A DNA stretch of 64,000 nt from Podocnemis expansa (GCA_007922195.1 ML682007.1:11666562-11730561); one strand, 5' to 3'; positions 23,801 through 36,675 are shown, numbered from the stretch's first letter. Numbers and translations: made by a program. The notes: generated from the letters alone by a model not told the origin.

Positions 23801-25384
23801 ATGGAGGTTCTACCTAACTTTCGTCCTAGGTGGTTGAAGAAGTTTAACCACATGGTTCTTCACAACACAATGGATATTGGTATAGCCACACTCCCTGGTT
23901 TAATGCAGTTTATCCATATTATAAAGTACCAGAACACAGAAACTATGCTGTGTCCAAACAGAGTCGTCTATCCTCCTGACTAACAATTTTGAACCTTTCG
24001 AGTCAAAGCTGAATATCAAATCCCATAAAGTATATTTGAGGTCATGTGCTTTGCAATTAATTCTTTATGAAACACTGTGTTACTGTTTTATTGAATTCAG
24101 GCGAACAAATTGAGTTTCAGCCATGCTTTTTTTTTTTTCCTTTCCCCCCTCCTGCTCAGTTTTGCTCTTGGGAATAACTGAACCACAGTTTTATGCCTGT
24201 TGTTTATTGAGGAAGCAGATATTAACTGCTTGATGTCTGATACCCGTAATAATGCAGTTTTGTGACTGTGAAAATGAAGACCGTGAGTAAAATTCCCAAA
24301 AGACTCCAAGAACAGAATTTGTATCTGGTATTTAGGAACATAGTAGTATTCTGAAAAGCATTGAGATCCTAATTCCCGCTGATTTCAAAGAGTGATAAAT
24401 GCTTTGTCACTGTTGAAAGATCACACTAGGTATTTAAATACCTTTACAAGTCTGGGCCTAAAAAAACTTAAGATCCTGAATCCTGTTTCTGAAAGGGACT
24501 TGGAGGTGTAATATCATTACAGGTCATTGAGATTTAGGGTCAACTTTCTTTGGAAACTGAAACTTAAGCTTTTAAGTCATTAAAATATTTTTGGAAATTC
24601 CCCTTCCCATCCCCCATCTGAATAGCAGTTAATACTGTCTACAGTTCTCTTCAGTAAAATTTCCAAGTTTAATGTCAATAAACCTGATTGACAACTTCCA
24701 TGCACCTTGTGTGACCATTTACATTGGGCAAAGTAGATATAAAATGCTCCTAAACAATGTGGCACTGGCTTTTGCCCACCTTACACTGATCATATGAAGA
24801 GCATGGTAGTCTAGAATTAGGCCCAGTAAGTATTTCCAGTCACAAGCATGTTTTGTTGCATCATATTTATTTTCCCCAAGCCATTTGACATGGACATGAA
24901 CATGATCATGACATACTGTAAATATGAAATACAGAATGCTGATCTTCAATACCACCAGTCTATGTAAAATGATTCTCCAGTTGGAATGTGTCTCCAGTTG
25001 GGGTAATTCAGCCTGTCTATAATGAGTGTGTTTGTAGAATTACAAATAGCACAGGGATCAATGCTGCCAAGTGCAATTGATACCTGTATCTATTTCCATA
25101 TCTATGTATATATTTGATCACAGAAAAATGTGAATTTTCTAAACTTAATGGAGATTTTTATTTAGTGTATCCGAACATTTATCTTTTCCTGAAAATCCTT
25201 TCAGCTGTTCCTGAATAAGAGTTTGTCCTATAACATGCTTGCAAAGTACTGAGGAAAAAATGGCATTAGAAAGGACATAGCATTAAAAAAAATATAATTT
25301 CTGCCTTGTGCAGAAACTTCTATTGTAAATCTGTATTAAGAAATACGATGATCCAATTTGGGACTTTTTAGGTCTCCTTTCTAA
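20821..25384. other. Non-coding DNA flanking the 34-nt candidate exon
   Basis: Longest open frame is 20999-21385 (+, 128 codons), with no family resemblance. Part of it (about 21238-21290, CCCATTTTACAAGTAAACC) resembles an old MIR-type SINE, so I do not call it a gene. A T-run lies at 22303-22316. Nothing else recognised. Confidence 0.35.
21555..21588 (+). CDS. Candidate 34-nt internal exon
   Basis: A strong acceptor (TTATCTTTTTCTTTGTAG) ends at 21554, followed by 34 purine-rich nt and the donor GAAAAG|GTAGGA. In the phase left by the exon at 961-1096 it reads E-S-R-S-F-E-A-T-R-R-K plus one nucleotide; in another phase N-P-E-A-L-K-P-Q-E-E-K. Both are open. The purine-rich interior resembles exonic splicing enhancer sequence. 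It could also be a fortuitous splice-like pair in intron sequence. Product unknown. Confidence 0.3.
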
Positions 25385-25953
25385 TGAAATTTGCACTGCT
25401 CAGAAGCTGCATGCTGGGGTCCCTGCCCTGCCCACGGCCAATGGTGGCTCTTGCTGCATGGGGGGATCCCTTCTCCCCTGCCCCTCTATGCTGTCAGTGC
25501 GGGGGCAAGGGATTCCCTGGCCCCACATTGACAGCACAGTGGGGGAGAAGGGATTCCCTTGGCCTGCACTGACGGGGAGGAAGGATTGCCCTGCCCTCCC
25601 GCTGTCAGCGTAGTCAGGGCAGGGGAGAGGGGATTCCCTTGTGCGGGGCTGGGAAATGCCTTCTCCCCTGCACCCACTGTGCTGTGGAGGGAGGCAGGTG
25701 CCCTGGTCCCAGGGAGCCCTGAGAGGGGAAAACATCCCCTGCCCAGCTCTAGCTGCATTGCATTACAGCTAGAGCTGGGCATGGGGATGCTTTTCCCTGT
25801 GCCAGGCTCAGAGCGCTGGAGCCCAGCAGGGGATTGGGTGGTGGCATGGCCCTTCTAGGGGGCCATGTTGCCACACCTCCCATGGTGCCCCTTCTTGAAT
25901 TTGACTAGTTTTGAATTTAGGCATTCGAACTGACGTACTCAGTGTAGACACAG
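25385..25953. mobile_element. GC-rich foldback insertion with MITE-like right end
   Basis: A roughly 480-bp block of very high GC contains nested inverted repeats. The right border (25921-25953), read as reverse complement, gives GGCTGTGTCTACACTGAGTA then CAGTTCGAATG, the terminal style of the MITEs at 20.5 and 44.2 kb. The left border has no clear partner. Overlapping open frames on both strands are explained by base composition. Confidence 0.5.
25723..25799. repeat. Long inverted repeat (foldback core)
   Basis: Perfect 16-bp arms TGCCCAGCTCTAGCTG (25740-25755) and CAGCTAGAGCTGGGCA (25766-25781) flank a 10-nt loop. With one bulged base the pairing extends outward (AACATCCCC against GGGGATGCTT, and beyond) to about 33 bp per arm. 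Confidence 0.85.
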
Positions 25954-28042
25954 CCTCCCTCAATGCATGAGTGCAGTTCACTTTGATTTCCATGGAGTTG
26001 CTCTCATGTAACAGATAGCAGAATATGGCACACTGAGCCAAATTTGGAGGGCTGGATTTCTGAGAAAATACATAGCATAAATAAGGGCAGAATTTGACAA
26101 TTTCTTTTTCTATGGAAGTGTCTCATAATTAATTTTAAGAGACAAGTTGAAAGAGACTGAGTTTTTACCTTTTTAATATTCTTGTAGAACTCTATTCTCC
26201 TTTTGAAGAATAAATGATCCTAATAATTTTAATTTTCTTTGATGGAGAAGCCTTCGTCCCTTAACTTTAAAAATATCCATTGCTCTTCTCAAAACATTCT
26301 CTTTCTCTAGTCTACTTTATATGATTATATAACCATAACTGCATGCAATACTTGAAATGAGGATGTGTTATCTATTGAGTCGCATAATTCTCATTTTCTG
26401 TATTGTTCAGTCCCCTGCTTATAATACATACAGCATTCTATTCAAAGTGAACTGCGTAGCCATCTTCACTGAACCAGATGCAGTGTGATCAATATCTGAC
26501 CTCAGCCACATATCCCTTCTATTTTGCTGTTTGAACAGTGGACTTCAAAGTGAAACCTACTAACATCCTTAGTAAGCTTAAATAGCTAGCATGCTTGCAA
26601 GTTCTTTTGTGCTCACTACAGGCTGTAAAGGGAAACGAAACACATTTTTTAGGAAATTTTAATTTGAAATCTGATGAACTGCACAAAAGAGTGAAATGTT
26701 GGTAGAGAAGAGCTGGGATAAGGGAACAAAAGAGTAGGCAGAGAGATAAGGGAAAGCAGCAACTTGGGAAGAGCAGAAAGACAAAATGGTAGGCATAGCA
26801 AATGGGAGACTAAAAGATCCAAAGGGGTAGCAGTGTTACATTAGTTCAGCCAAACAAACAAGGAGTCCTGTGGCACTTTTAAAGACTGAGAGATTTATTT
26901 ATTGCATGAGCTTTCAGACTGAAAGAGTAACAGAGAAAGTGAATAAACAGTGGGACAGGCTCAGAAAGGGGCTTACATAATTAAATAAGAAAGGAGGTAT
27001 TTTACATGACTTGTGAAAATGTCTATTGCCACTTTCCAGAGGATTACTTCAAAATGAAGAAAACAAGTGTTTGACTTAGACATGGAAAGCTTTACTATTA
27101 AATGTCAGTGAGTTCTCACCATGTAACAATCACAAATGAATAAATCATGCCCACTGGTTCTAATCTATCCGTTCTTTTGTTAAAGGTCTATATTAAAGCC
27201 TGAAGATTTGCCCCTATCAATTTCCACTCATCCAGTTGATTTATTATTGTACTCTATAAAGATCTTCTCAACTACAGTAGTTTTAAGCACTTAAGGCCCT
27301 GGAGGTTCTGAATGCCCTGCACGCCCACTGACTTCAGTGGAGGCGTTCAGCATCCTAAAGGATAAATCTCTTAATGTTGAAACTGTGTAATGAGTATAAA
27401 ATGTGTGCCCAAGTGAATGGCTCATTCTATTAAGCTTGAAGAGCCAGATCTTCAACAGATGTAAATGTTCCATTGAAGTTAATTGAGCTACGCCAGTTTA
27501 CAACCAGATGAGGATCTAGCCCAAATTATTTAGCTGTTTCTTAATTTGTTTTCATGTTGCTCATATTCATCTATTTCTGCAAAATTAATGTAAAAAATGC
27601 TTTTTAAAGTCATCCACCTAACAAATAATCTGATTTGTTCCAGTCTTTGTCCAGATAACACCTATTAAGTAAGATGAGTGTCAAGACTTATTCACAAACA
27701 AATAATAAGCCACCATAAAAATCAGTGTCGGACTGGTTTTGCATTAGAATGCTAAAATTCTGCTTAAAAGATGTTAATTATGAAGAGATCCATGATAGTA
27801 TGCACTCTTGCATTATTTAGATGGCATTGATTTTAATATGGAAGTATTAAGTAAGTTTTTCTATACCATTCCTTCCTTCCTTATACATTTCAAGGAGCCA
27901 CAAAATAGCAGGTCTTATATCCAGCTGTGAACAAGCTTGCACAGAAAAGCCAAGAATGGCAATACTTTTATGCTAAATGGTTTGATAACTCTCCACTTCT
28001 TTCCCTTTCATATCACCAATGTTCAAAAATTGCCTTTGGTTC
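25954..28042. other. Non-coding DNA
   Basis: Contains PLE fragment E (listed). The phrases CTGACTTCAGTGGAGGCG (about 27330) and CAGATGAGGATCTAGCCC (about 27506) resemble old dispersed sauropsid repeats. Region 27540-27880 is repeat-free and AT-rich. No gene. Confidence 0.35.
26818..26917 (-). mobile_element. PLE 3'-terminal fragment (copy E)
   Basis: Minus-strand order: AAGCTCATGCAATAAATAAA, GTCTTTAAAAGTGCCACAGG, ACTCCTTGTTTGTTTGGCTG, and a terminus ending CCCCTTTGGA. About 100 bp, truncated exactly within the hammerhead-like motif. The terminus keeps TCCAAAGGGGTAG on the plus strand. Confidence 0.8.
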
Positions 28043-28047
28043 CTTAA

Positions 28048-28117
28048 GGCCTGATCCATGACCCATTACAAGCAATGGCAATCATTTTGTTGGCTTTAGT
28101 AATATTTGGATCAGGCC
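28048..28117. mobile_element. 70-bp MITE flanked by TTAA
   Basis: Perfect 11-bp inverted ends GGCCTGATCCA / TGGATCAGGCC, with TTAA on both sides (28044-28047 and 28119-28122; one extra C on the right). TTAA flanks are the piggyBac signature, but a 5-bp CTTAA duplication fits equally well. Too short to encode anything. Confidence 0.6.
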
Positions 28118-28122
28118 CTTAA

Positions 28123-29509
28123 TCCTGCTGTCTACAGGAGTGGGGGATCCATGACCTGGGTGCAAAGGACTGGAGATCTTGGTTTGCTACATTGTCTCGG
28201 ACCAGCTCTACAAATCATTTCCACGTCGGCACTAGCCTTTTAAGAAACCTAAACAGCTGCCAGAGTTAAAAGCTTTTAAACCAAAATGCCAATGTTTTAC
28301 AAGGTCATAAGGAGGAGAAATTGCATTGTATGTTGATTGCTAAAATAAGTAAAATAAGCATTCTCTTTGCTTGCAGCAAAAATTCATATAACTATAAATT
28401 TCCAGCTGTTTTATCATTTCATGTGGATGTTTATCATCTCTAGAGGTTTTCAAGGCATATCTTGTCACAGAATTGCAATCTAATTGCCAACAGAAGGGGA
28501 CTTGGAAGAGGTCACAGCAATAATCAAATGAGCAGTTCACATGGTGTTTTTGTTTTTGTTTGGTTTTTTTTTTAAAGACCAGTACTGTGAAGTTATAATA
28601 CTCAAAATGGTGTTCCCCACTTTTTCCTGCATGTGCAATACCCTTGAAGAATATGATGCACTGAGGTATGATGATACATCATCCTGATGGGGGCAGTAGA
28701 TGGAAATTAATGAAGGTAAAGACAACTATTATAGTAGCTGTCAGTCAATCTTGCACTCTTTCTGGACTATACTTCCCAATGTGAAAAAATGATGAAGTTA
28801 ATTACCTTTGTACAAACCTGTATTTAGTGAGAGTTAATTATCACTTGACATATTTCTTGATTTAAAATTAAAAACTGCATTGGGGTGGGGGGTTGGGAAG
28901 AAAATAAAGGGATCAGTGCATTAGCCAGTGTCAGGCACAGTATTAAACAGAGAATACAGCTGATCCTAGACAGGTCATCCTGTAGTTGTTTCTGTTGTGT
29001 ATATAGATGTGGGATTCTGTACAAGAATAAAGCAGTTACAAATGTAGCGGAGTGATCTATTTAAACCAATTCAGATAGAAAATGGCATAAACTAACCTAA
29101 ACAGTGCTAACTCCAGTAATAATGGTTGGCTTTCCAATTTTTTTTGACTGAAACTCTAAATCCATTCACAGCCTATTTCAGCTAACGGTTACAATAAAAT
29201 TACTGTAAAATATCTCCAGTGCCCTCAGAAAAGCTGCTTTCGTTGGTCAAAATAGCAAGGTTGTTCCCTTCACTAAATATGCTGATAAACAAACATGTGG
29301 ATAGACTGGTTGGAATGGAAGGAAAAGTGACTTTTCATGGCTACAGTTTTCAGATATGTAACTTGGTTAGTGTGATGAGCTAGATGACCCTCCCAGATGA
29401 GTTTGGGCAAAACTGCTTGGGCAGCATGAAACAAGGCAGCTTCTACAAGGAATCCAGTTGTTAGGATGAAGCATGCGGACAGACCTATATTAGTAGTAGG
29501 TCCCTGACT
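28123..29509. other. Non-coding DNA
   Basis: Nothing recognised beyond short T- and G-rich runs (28554-28574, 28880-28895). Confidence 0.4.
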
Positions 29510-29517
29510 CTCTAGAG

Positions 29518-29695
29518 CACCAATTCTCAACCACTGTGTCGGGACGCATTACTGTTTCACCACACAGTGGTAAGTGTATTGTGAAGAGCCAGGGAGATGG
29601 CTGGGTTCTGCCTGGAGAAAGTGGGCTGGTGTGTCATCTAGGGTTGTGACACACTGCAAAGTTTGTTGTGATTGGCATGAGGTAGAGATCCACTG
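29518..29695. mobile_element. hAT-type MITE (TTCTCAACC family)
   Basis: 178 bp. Ends CACCAATTCTCAACC and (reverse complement) CAGTGGATCTCTACC align over 15 bp. The flanks CTCTAGAG (29510-29517) and GTCTAGAG (29696-29703) are an 8-bp duplication with one mismatch. Non-coding. Confidence 0.7.
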
Positions 29696-29703
29696 GTCTA
29701 GAG

Positions 29704-30407
29704 GTGGGCAATGTGGATCTGCAGTGCAAGAGAGCTGAGAGACAATGGGAAAAATTAGAAGACGCCAAATCAGAAATGTTCCATAACATGTGACAGAGCT
29801 TTTTATAGCTTAAGTATAGATTTTCAGTTATTGGAATGACTTTTTTCTTCTGTTTGGATGTGATTGAAAGCAGTTGAGATTTTCCATTTGACCACAAAAT
29901 GAACAGATAAACAAACACCTATGATACAGTTGTTTTCTTTGGCTTGCCCAGCTGCCACATCAAGCTTCCTGTCCCATAGTGAAAATGAGAAACACAGACT
30001 GAACATGTAAACAAATGTTCATTTTCTTGTCCGTGAATGAAAGTAGACTTGTCTCCAAGAAATGTCCTGCTTAGTGACTATAATAAATAGTAAGAACTGC
30101 TTCAGAAGTCATACTTTTCTCTGGCAAAAACCAAAGGTTCAACAGGATCCTAAAACTAGAAATGTTTGCTGTAACATTCTTTTGGTCACACTGGTGAATT
30201 CCATAGGCTGATGGCAAAAGGGCAGGTGATATTTTTAGAGAGATGTCCGTTTTAGGTCCCCCTACCCTAATCTGAACACGCCAGTCCTGCTGGAGGCAAG
30301 TCTGATTTCTTAGAATGTGAACTGGACAAACCACAAACACTCAGTCAAAGCCACCTGGAATTCGGATTACTGCATCCCAACACTTGATATCTATGGATTC
30401 AACAAAG
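29704..30407. other. Non-coding DNA
   Basis: No gene or repeat recognised. Confidence 0.4.
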
Positions 30408-31112
30408 TTCCAAAGGGGTTGCCGTGTTAGTCTAGTTCAGTAAAACAAACAAGGAGTCCTGTGGCACTTACGGACTAACAAATTTATTTACTGGATGCAG
30501 CAGTTGCACATCAGAAATGGAAAGCAGGTTCAGAAATCCTGTTGGCTGCACTTGAATTTGCAAGTTCAAAATGACAAATTGCAGTTCTGTTACCCTACAT
30601 GGTTGAGGATGATTCCTGGAATCAGTCCTGAGTGTTTTGGCTGACCAGTTGCTTCATACTACATTGTTTTTGGGAAACGTTTTGTCTTCAGTCAAGCGAG
30701 GTAGGAGCAGCTGAGACACTGCTCATTTTTTATGCCTGGTAGCACAACATGCGCATTGTTGAGTTGAATCATGAGTTCAGGATGCAAAGTGTGCAACTTT
30801 CATCAAAGAGCCTTTGCAGAACTCAGTTCATAATAAGTTGGAGATTTCACTGGACAGATCTTGGGGCATCATCTATGTTTAAAAAAAAAAAAAAGCTTAT
30901 AATGTTCTGGCCACACTCTTTGAATCTAAGTTACTGCTTTAATTTGCTGAAACAGTCTGTACTGATTCTATGACTTGCACTTCCCTGCATTTATTTTCCT
31001 CCCTTTATTTAAGTTCTCCATCTTCAAGTGTCTGAAGTGGGATTTCCTCCCACAAAAGCTCATGTGATAAATTTGTCTTTAAAAGTGACATAAGACTGCT
31101 TGTTCATTTTGT
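30408..31112. mobile_element. Inverted PLE copy F with unknown central block
   Basis: The left arm is antisense: TTCCAAAGGGGTTGCCGTG through CTGTGGCACTTACGGACTAA (30408-30500). The right arm is sense from about 30910 (TTGAATCTAAGTTACTGC) through CCTCCCACAAAAGCTCATG to ACTGCTTGTTCATTTTGTT (31112). The central 30500-30905 does not match other copies in the window; it ends with a 14-A run (30880-30893) and may be an independent insertion or PLE sequence not otherwise represented. No clear duplication. Confidence 0.65.
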
Positions 31113-33974
31113 TAAAAAAAGCAATCACAAGCCCAGAGCATGAAAAATTATGTATTACTGCTGTTGTACTGAAAACACAGAAGTGTACTGACTCAGTAGG
31201 ACTATTGTCAAGAAAAAGAGGCATTTTGCAATGTTTACAGAAGATGTACCTTCAGATAGACGCTGTTTAGCATCATCTCTCCCCAAATGTTGGGCTGTGT
31301 GGAAAGAAAAGGAATTTCTTACTGTTACACGCATCCTTGTTGATAATATTGAAGCCCAAGAAGGGAAACCCCTTTTGCTATGAATAAGATGGAGGGACAG
31401 GCAAAGTGCAATAATGTCAAGTTGACTAGTTGTAATGAGTGAAGGCAATAGTAATTCAGTGAAAGCCAAGCACCTCTATATAATTGGAAGATGCTTGCAA
31501 CTCGTCACTACTGCAGTGACTGAAAGCAGTACTGGAAAAAGAAAGAAATCCTCCCAGAAGCATTACTTGGAAGATGACTTTGTTCAGTCACACAGTTGCT
31601 CTGAGAAGAGCAAATTGGAAGCCTAATTCAAGAAGATGACCTATGTTGCAAGATAGATTTTAAGACTTCGGAGAGTTCCAGTCTAAAGAAATGGTTGAGA
31701 GAAAACTCTCACAAAGGCATGTGAAATAACTGGATTTATAGAAGAGAAGAGTGAGAAAGTGTTAAAAATACAGTGCCTCAGTATGTAATTGAAGTTAATT
31801 ATTCTACATATATAAACAAGGAAGAAATGAAGCAACTGCTGGAGGGTCTCTGAATTAATGGTACAGGGGAGAAAATCTAGAACCACAATGGCAAATACTT
31901 CCTACCTGCTATTCTGGGTTGTTTTACAGATATCTGAGGTGGGGGGATAGGGGAAAAAGGAATTTCTTTAAAGAGCAAAAAGCCATGAAGATTCCAGGAA
32001 GTCTTCTGATGCTGAAGTGCCTTCAGATTCACAGAAACCCATTAAAATGTTTGAAAAGCAAAGTTCCTTGATGTTTCAAATGAATGGGGGGAATCATTTC
32101 TCCAATGCGACTGTAGAATAGAGAAACCTTACAAGTCTGTGTATTAACTCTTTGGGGTTTATGCAGCATTGGGGCAGGGAGGTGACCTGTAGAAAGGAAC
32201 CTGAGACTTTCAGCAGCTGCTGGAAGTCTGTCTGCTGTATAAATTCTTTGGAGTAGGTTGCTGAAGCATTAGCCTTTGACCTGTGCTGGTGCACCTGCTT
32301 GGATTTACTTCTCCAAGATGCCACAATATTAAACTCAACTGTGGAGTGATTCATGTTACTTTAATTTATAAAATTAAACCTTTCAGGCTCTGGATTATAA
32401 CAATTCACTAATAAAATGAACACATTTGTTCACAGTGTCAGCAGAAAAACTCCATCTCCACAAACCTTGATGCATCCCTCATTCAGCCTAATTCTCAGGG
32501 CCTGTGTAGAAAAAGACGAGGTTACAGGGTGCCTTGGTGATCAGCCATCTTCTTCTCTCAGACCAAGAGCTGGAGGAAGAGGAGCTAATTAAAATGGAAA
32601 GGGCCACTTGCAAATGAAGAACTGTTGACTCAAGTATCTTAGTTGTTATCAATAGCCAAGTTAAAATGCAAGGAGAGAGGCAATCTTGAGGGTATCTGTT
32701 TTTGATTATCCTAGCTAATGTGTTGCTGTCCATCTGAAAGATTCCTTTTTGCTTCCTTACCATGTAAACACGCTTAAATCTTTCTGTGCTCTTGCTGTGA
32801 AACAAACGTTGGCACAGGTGACTAAGATCTACAGTAGAACTACAGCTCTGTTTGCAGGTGCTGCTGAAAGGTGCAAATTGATATGGGCAGTCTTAATGAA
32901 ATAAACTATACATATCTATTTGAATGTCAGTCTAGAAACTATCCTTATTCTAAGGGTTAAATGAAAAGCTGGCAACAGCTATTGCTGATGCTCCCAATGG
33001 AGTACAATGTGTAAATACTCAGCAGCATACCAGGCTATCCAGTATCCTCTTGAACTTAATAAAATAATAATTTAGGCTTAATGCCCCAATCATATATCCA
33101 GGATGGTTTATAGGCTCTATCACAGATTTTTCTGATTCACGATTAACCTTCTCTCCCCATCTTGGCAGTGTCTTTACTATAATAACAGGTTATATTTCCA
33201 ATTGTAGGCCTATTTTCTCTTATTTTTTTAAACAGTGCCTTACATTGCAGGGAGCCAAGGACCAATTTCATTTTAATGTAAAATGCCATTTCTTCAGCTG
33301 ATGTTTTAACCAGCAGGGAAATCAATTGGGTTGATATTTTCTGAGCTGCAAGTGATTGCTAACATGAGACATAATAAAACACGGAAATTTGTACTGCTCC
33401 TTTCGTCTTAATGTGAATGGCTAACAAGGTGATCAAAGCTTTTTATCTATGACTTATTCAGTATGTGTGTTTAAATAATCTTGGATTAAGTGAGCTTTTT
33501 GGCCCTAATCCTGAAGTTGGTTTGGTATGGCTGCACAGTACACTAATATAACTGTTAAGGTTCTGTATGTGGAGTGACTTGCATGAAAGCAAAGGCGTTG
33601 TTAATGTTGCAAATTCTCATGCAGTTCTGAAGGCTGCTCTAATTTACCACATAGCTATGATCACAACAGATCAATCCAACACCTGGGAAATCCTGACAAT
33701 ACTTTTCTCCTGGCCGTGCTTCCTTTACTTTCCATGGAGAGTTGGCATAGGAATGGCTATAGTTAGCTGCAGGAGGGAGCTGCTGCCTAGGGACCCAGAT
33801 GAAGCATGCAGAGCTACAGAAGATGTGCAGCTCCTCTGCTGTAGGTGGACAGAGAAGGGAGATAGCAAGGAGACACCATCCTCACTGAACTCCTCCAATC
33901 TGGCTGCAGTTTGGGGGGAGGACTGCTGATGGAGACTAATGACCCTTCAGTGTTATAAAAAAGGATATCTGTGA

Positions 33975-34004
33975 CCCTTGAGCCAAAAACATTGGGAACC
34001 ACTG
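33975..34004. mobile_element. hAT-type right end, partner not found
   Basis: The reverse complement reads CAGTGGTTCCCAATGTTTTT, the terminal style of the 36.9-kb hAT. It is followed by CTGTATAG (34005-34012) where a duplication would lie. I could not find the matching left end upstream. Confidence 0.45.
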
Positions 34005-35265
34005 CTGTATAGAGATTCTTTTTGGAAAAAGATTTCCATGAAGTAGTAAAAGTAAACTCTGCTTTTTAAAAAATTGTATTTCAATATTGTCTTCAGGGCA
34101 TTTATTGAAAGGTGTCAGCTCTAATACGTGTCATATCAAGGAAGGATGCCATATCTAGGGTCACTATCAAAAAGGAGAGTCTGCATGTGCAGACCAGAGA
34201 ATGCGGTACTGATTACACTAAGGTCTGGGTGTAGAAAAGAGTTAGGTGCCTAAATCCCTGTTTTAAGCTCCACTGTGTTGCACAAAACTCCTGCCAAACT
34301 ATGAAACTCACTTGGTGCCTAAGCCCCAATCAACACTGCAGGGATTTTGGCGGCACATGAAGGGAGATACACGAGTTACTTAAAATAACTTGCATCCCTT
34401 TGACTGCCTGATACCTACTCATCATGGTGTCTTCAGTGCACCAAGTTGCCACAAAATGGCTTCCTGTCAACTCAGCACTATCCAGTTGAGGGGGTGGAAT
34501 TACTTGATGACTTCCTGATCAACTGAATGGCAAATCTGCTTGCATCAGTGATGACCTGCCCTAAGTTTTTGCAATAAAAGTTCCTTGGGCATTGGTGTTT
34601 TTTTCTGCTGAGTGTGATCCCAGCCACCTCTCTCTTTAGATGCATGGATGCCTTTCTGTCGTCCAAGCCCTAGAATAATTCACAAGTTAGGGGTAAGATA
34701 GACATTCAGCTGCCTAAATCACATATGGGTACAAATCTGACCAGTGGCCTCTGGGCCTGCCTACCAGTGTGGGTCCATCAGAAGAGCTCACACAAAACAG
34801 TCATGAGGAAAGGACAGGAAGAGGATCTCTCTCTCTCGCTTCACTATTAAATGAATTCCATTTACAAAGCTACCATTAGTTGGGAAGGTGGTGTTTGGAC
34901 TATGATGGAAAAAACACTTTCATTGTTGTAGTCTGTGTCTACAGTATGGGGTTACAGGGACACAGCTTTCATAGCATAGATATGCCACTCTAGTACCTTT
35001 AGTGTAGTCATAGCATCATTTTGTGAATCCAGGCGTAGGTGGTTCAGGAGACCACTTGAAGAATTGTGGAAGGATGAAGAGCTGGCACTGCCTGGAAGAC
35101 AGTAAGGGCCAGTAAACATGTAACTGAAGTTTTTGATTGTACAAAATGCAAGGCTTTGGAAAATATCCCCAGGCCCAGCAGTCACGAAACAAAGCACCAT
35201 ATTGGTGTATCATTTTACTTCTACATAGTCCAAAATAAAACTGTGTTATCCTTTTTGGTGCAAAT

Positions 35266-35284
35266 AATAATAATAATAATAATA
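35266..35284. repeat. AAT microsatellite
   Basis: About six AAT units. Confidence 0.9.
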
Positions 35285-36542
35285 GAAACCCAAAGGCTAC
35301 ATCCTCAGTTGTCTCTGTTTGGATAGGTCTTCTGAAGTCTATGGAGCCACACTGATTTTACATCAACTGAGAATCTAGCCCACAGTCTACCATGCTTAGC
35401 AACAATTCTGTTGTCTTATCCCTTCAACACAGCTCTCAAGAATTGCTGGTATATGTGGTTTGGAGGTCGTACTCTTACGTGATTACTGGTACAGTGGTGT
35501 GTTTGTGGTTCCAGAGCTGAGACTGCATCAGATTTTCTGTTTATAAACCATTATTTTTCCAGGGTGTGTAGTTCATTTGTAAATGTTCACTTCAGGCTAT
35601 ATGTTTGCAAATGATGTCCCAGCTCAGTAATTAATGCTTGTGTGTGTATGCATATATATTAACAGTAAGTTATGAGTCTGTAAAATGGTCCAGTTGTTTT
35701 TGGTATTTGCAAAAGAAAAATGCACTACATGTATGGTAATGTAATTATTTTTCAAAGAAATTTCATAAGGATTTTTATTATGTGCCTAAATACACATTTA
35801 CTCTACTCAGTAGACCAGAATAGATCTGAAAAAGCCATTTTGGTCCATTGAGTAAATAAAACAGGTTTCTAAAGCTTTTATAAATATGTATTTAGTCAGT
35901 AGATCTCATTGGCTGCTCTGGAGCTTTTTATATGTCTCAGATAAATAATACAAATTTAATACCTTTCCATAAATGTTTCCTTGTTTGTCACAAGACGACT
36001 GTTGTTTACCTAAACCGTGCCACTTGATTAGAGTATTTAAAGAAGTCTTTGGATGAATACTGTAGAAACGCCAGGACCTTTGCACATTAATGCAGTGCAT
36101 AGTGGCATTCTGATATCTGATTGTTTTGCTAGGTGGCTGGGATAGGGAGAGATGGTGTTGCATATATTTAGGGATGTGTTGTAACTTGTCAGGCAACTGC
36201 ACCAGTTTCTTCCTTTTCTTTGTCTTCCTCCTAGCTGTAGGCCCTCACCACTCACTGTCTATCCCCATGAAGTGCCAGCAGCTCTGTTTAGAAGAGGAAA
36301 AACTTACTTTGCTTCCGCTGATTTCTGCTTCAACTATGTGACTGCCAGAGTGAAGCTGGGTAAGGGTTATTAGCACTGCCAAAGTGAAATTATTTGTGAA
36401 ACGTGACCCTGGATTGATGGCTCAGGACAGGGATCTCAACCCCTTCACCATTGCAACATATCTGGAAGGACTCCCAGCTGTGCATGACACATCACACCAC
36501 GGTTTTTTTCCCCTGCCTCAAAAGAAATCTCCACGTAAAAAG

Positions 36543-36675
36543 TCCAAAGGGGTAAATATGTTAGTCTAATTCAGTAAAACAAGGAGTCCTGTGGCACTTA
36601 AAGACCAACAAATGTGCAAAAAAATGTGTTTATTAGTCTTTAACTGCCACAGGACTCCTTGTTTGTTTTGTGTTT
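36543..36675. mobile_element. Inverted PLE copy G nested in hAT
   Basis: The antisense arm starts TCCAAAGGGGTAAATATG and continues to AAAGACCAACAAATG. The sense arm starts at about 36622 and ends ACTCCTTGTTTGTTTTG. The hammerhead-like part is absent from both arms. Flanking TCCACGTAAAAAG (36530-36542) and TCCATGTAAAAG (36676-36687) look like a 12-13 bp target duplication. Confidence 0.8.

Larger units (their letters stand above)
31113..36419. other. Non-coding DNA with old repeats
   Basis: The frame 31435-31626 (+) encodes a K/S/E-rich C-terminus, but I do not recognise it. A hAT right end lies at 33975-34004. GAGTTAGGTGCCTAAATCCC (about 34238) and ACTGAGAATCTAGCCC (about 35367) look like old dispersed repeats. 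An AAT microsatellite is at 35266-35284. Confidence 0.35.

Noticed and set aside
25400..25858. Several 90-110 codon frames on both strands
   Set aside because: Explained by the GC-rich foldback block; translations are P/G/A-rich and change with frame.
31435..31626. 63-codon K/S/E-rich frame, possible processed pseudogene
   Set aside because: Suggestive composition, but no recognised family, poly-A tail or flanking repeats.
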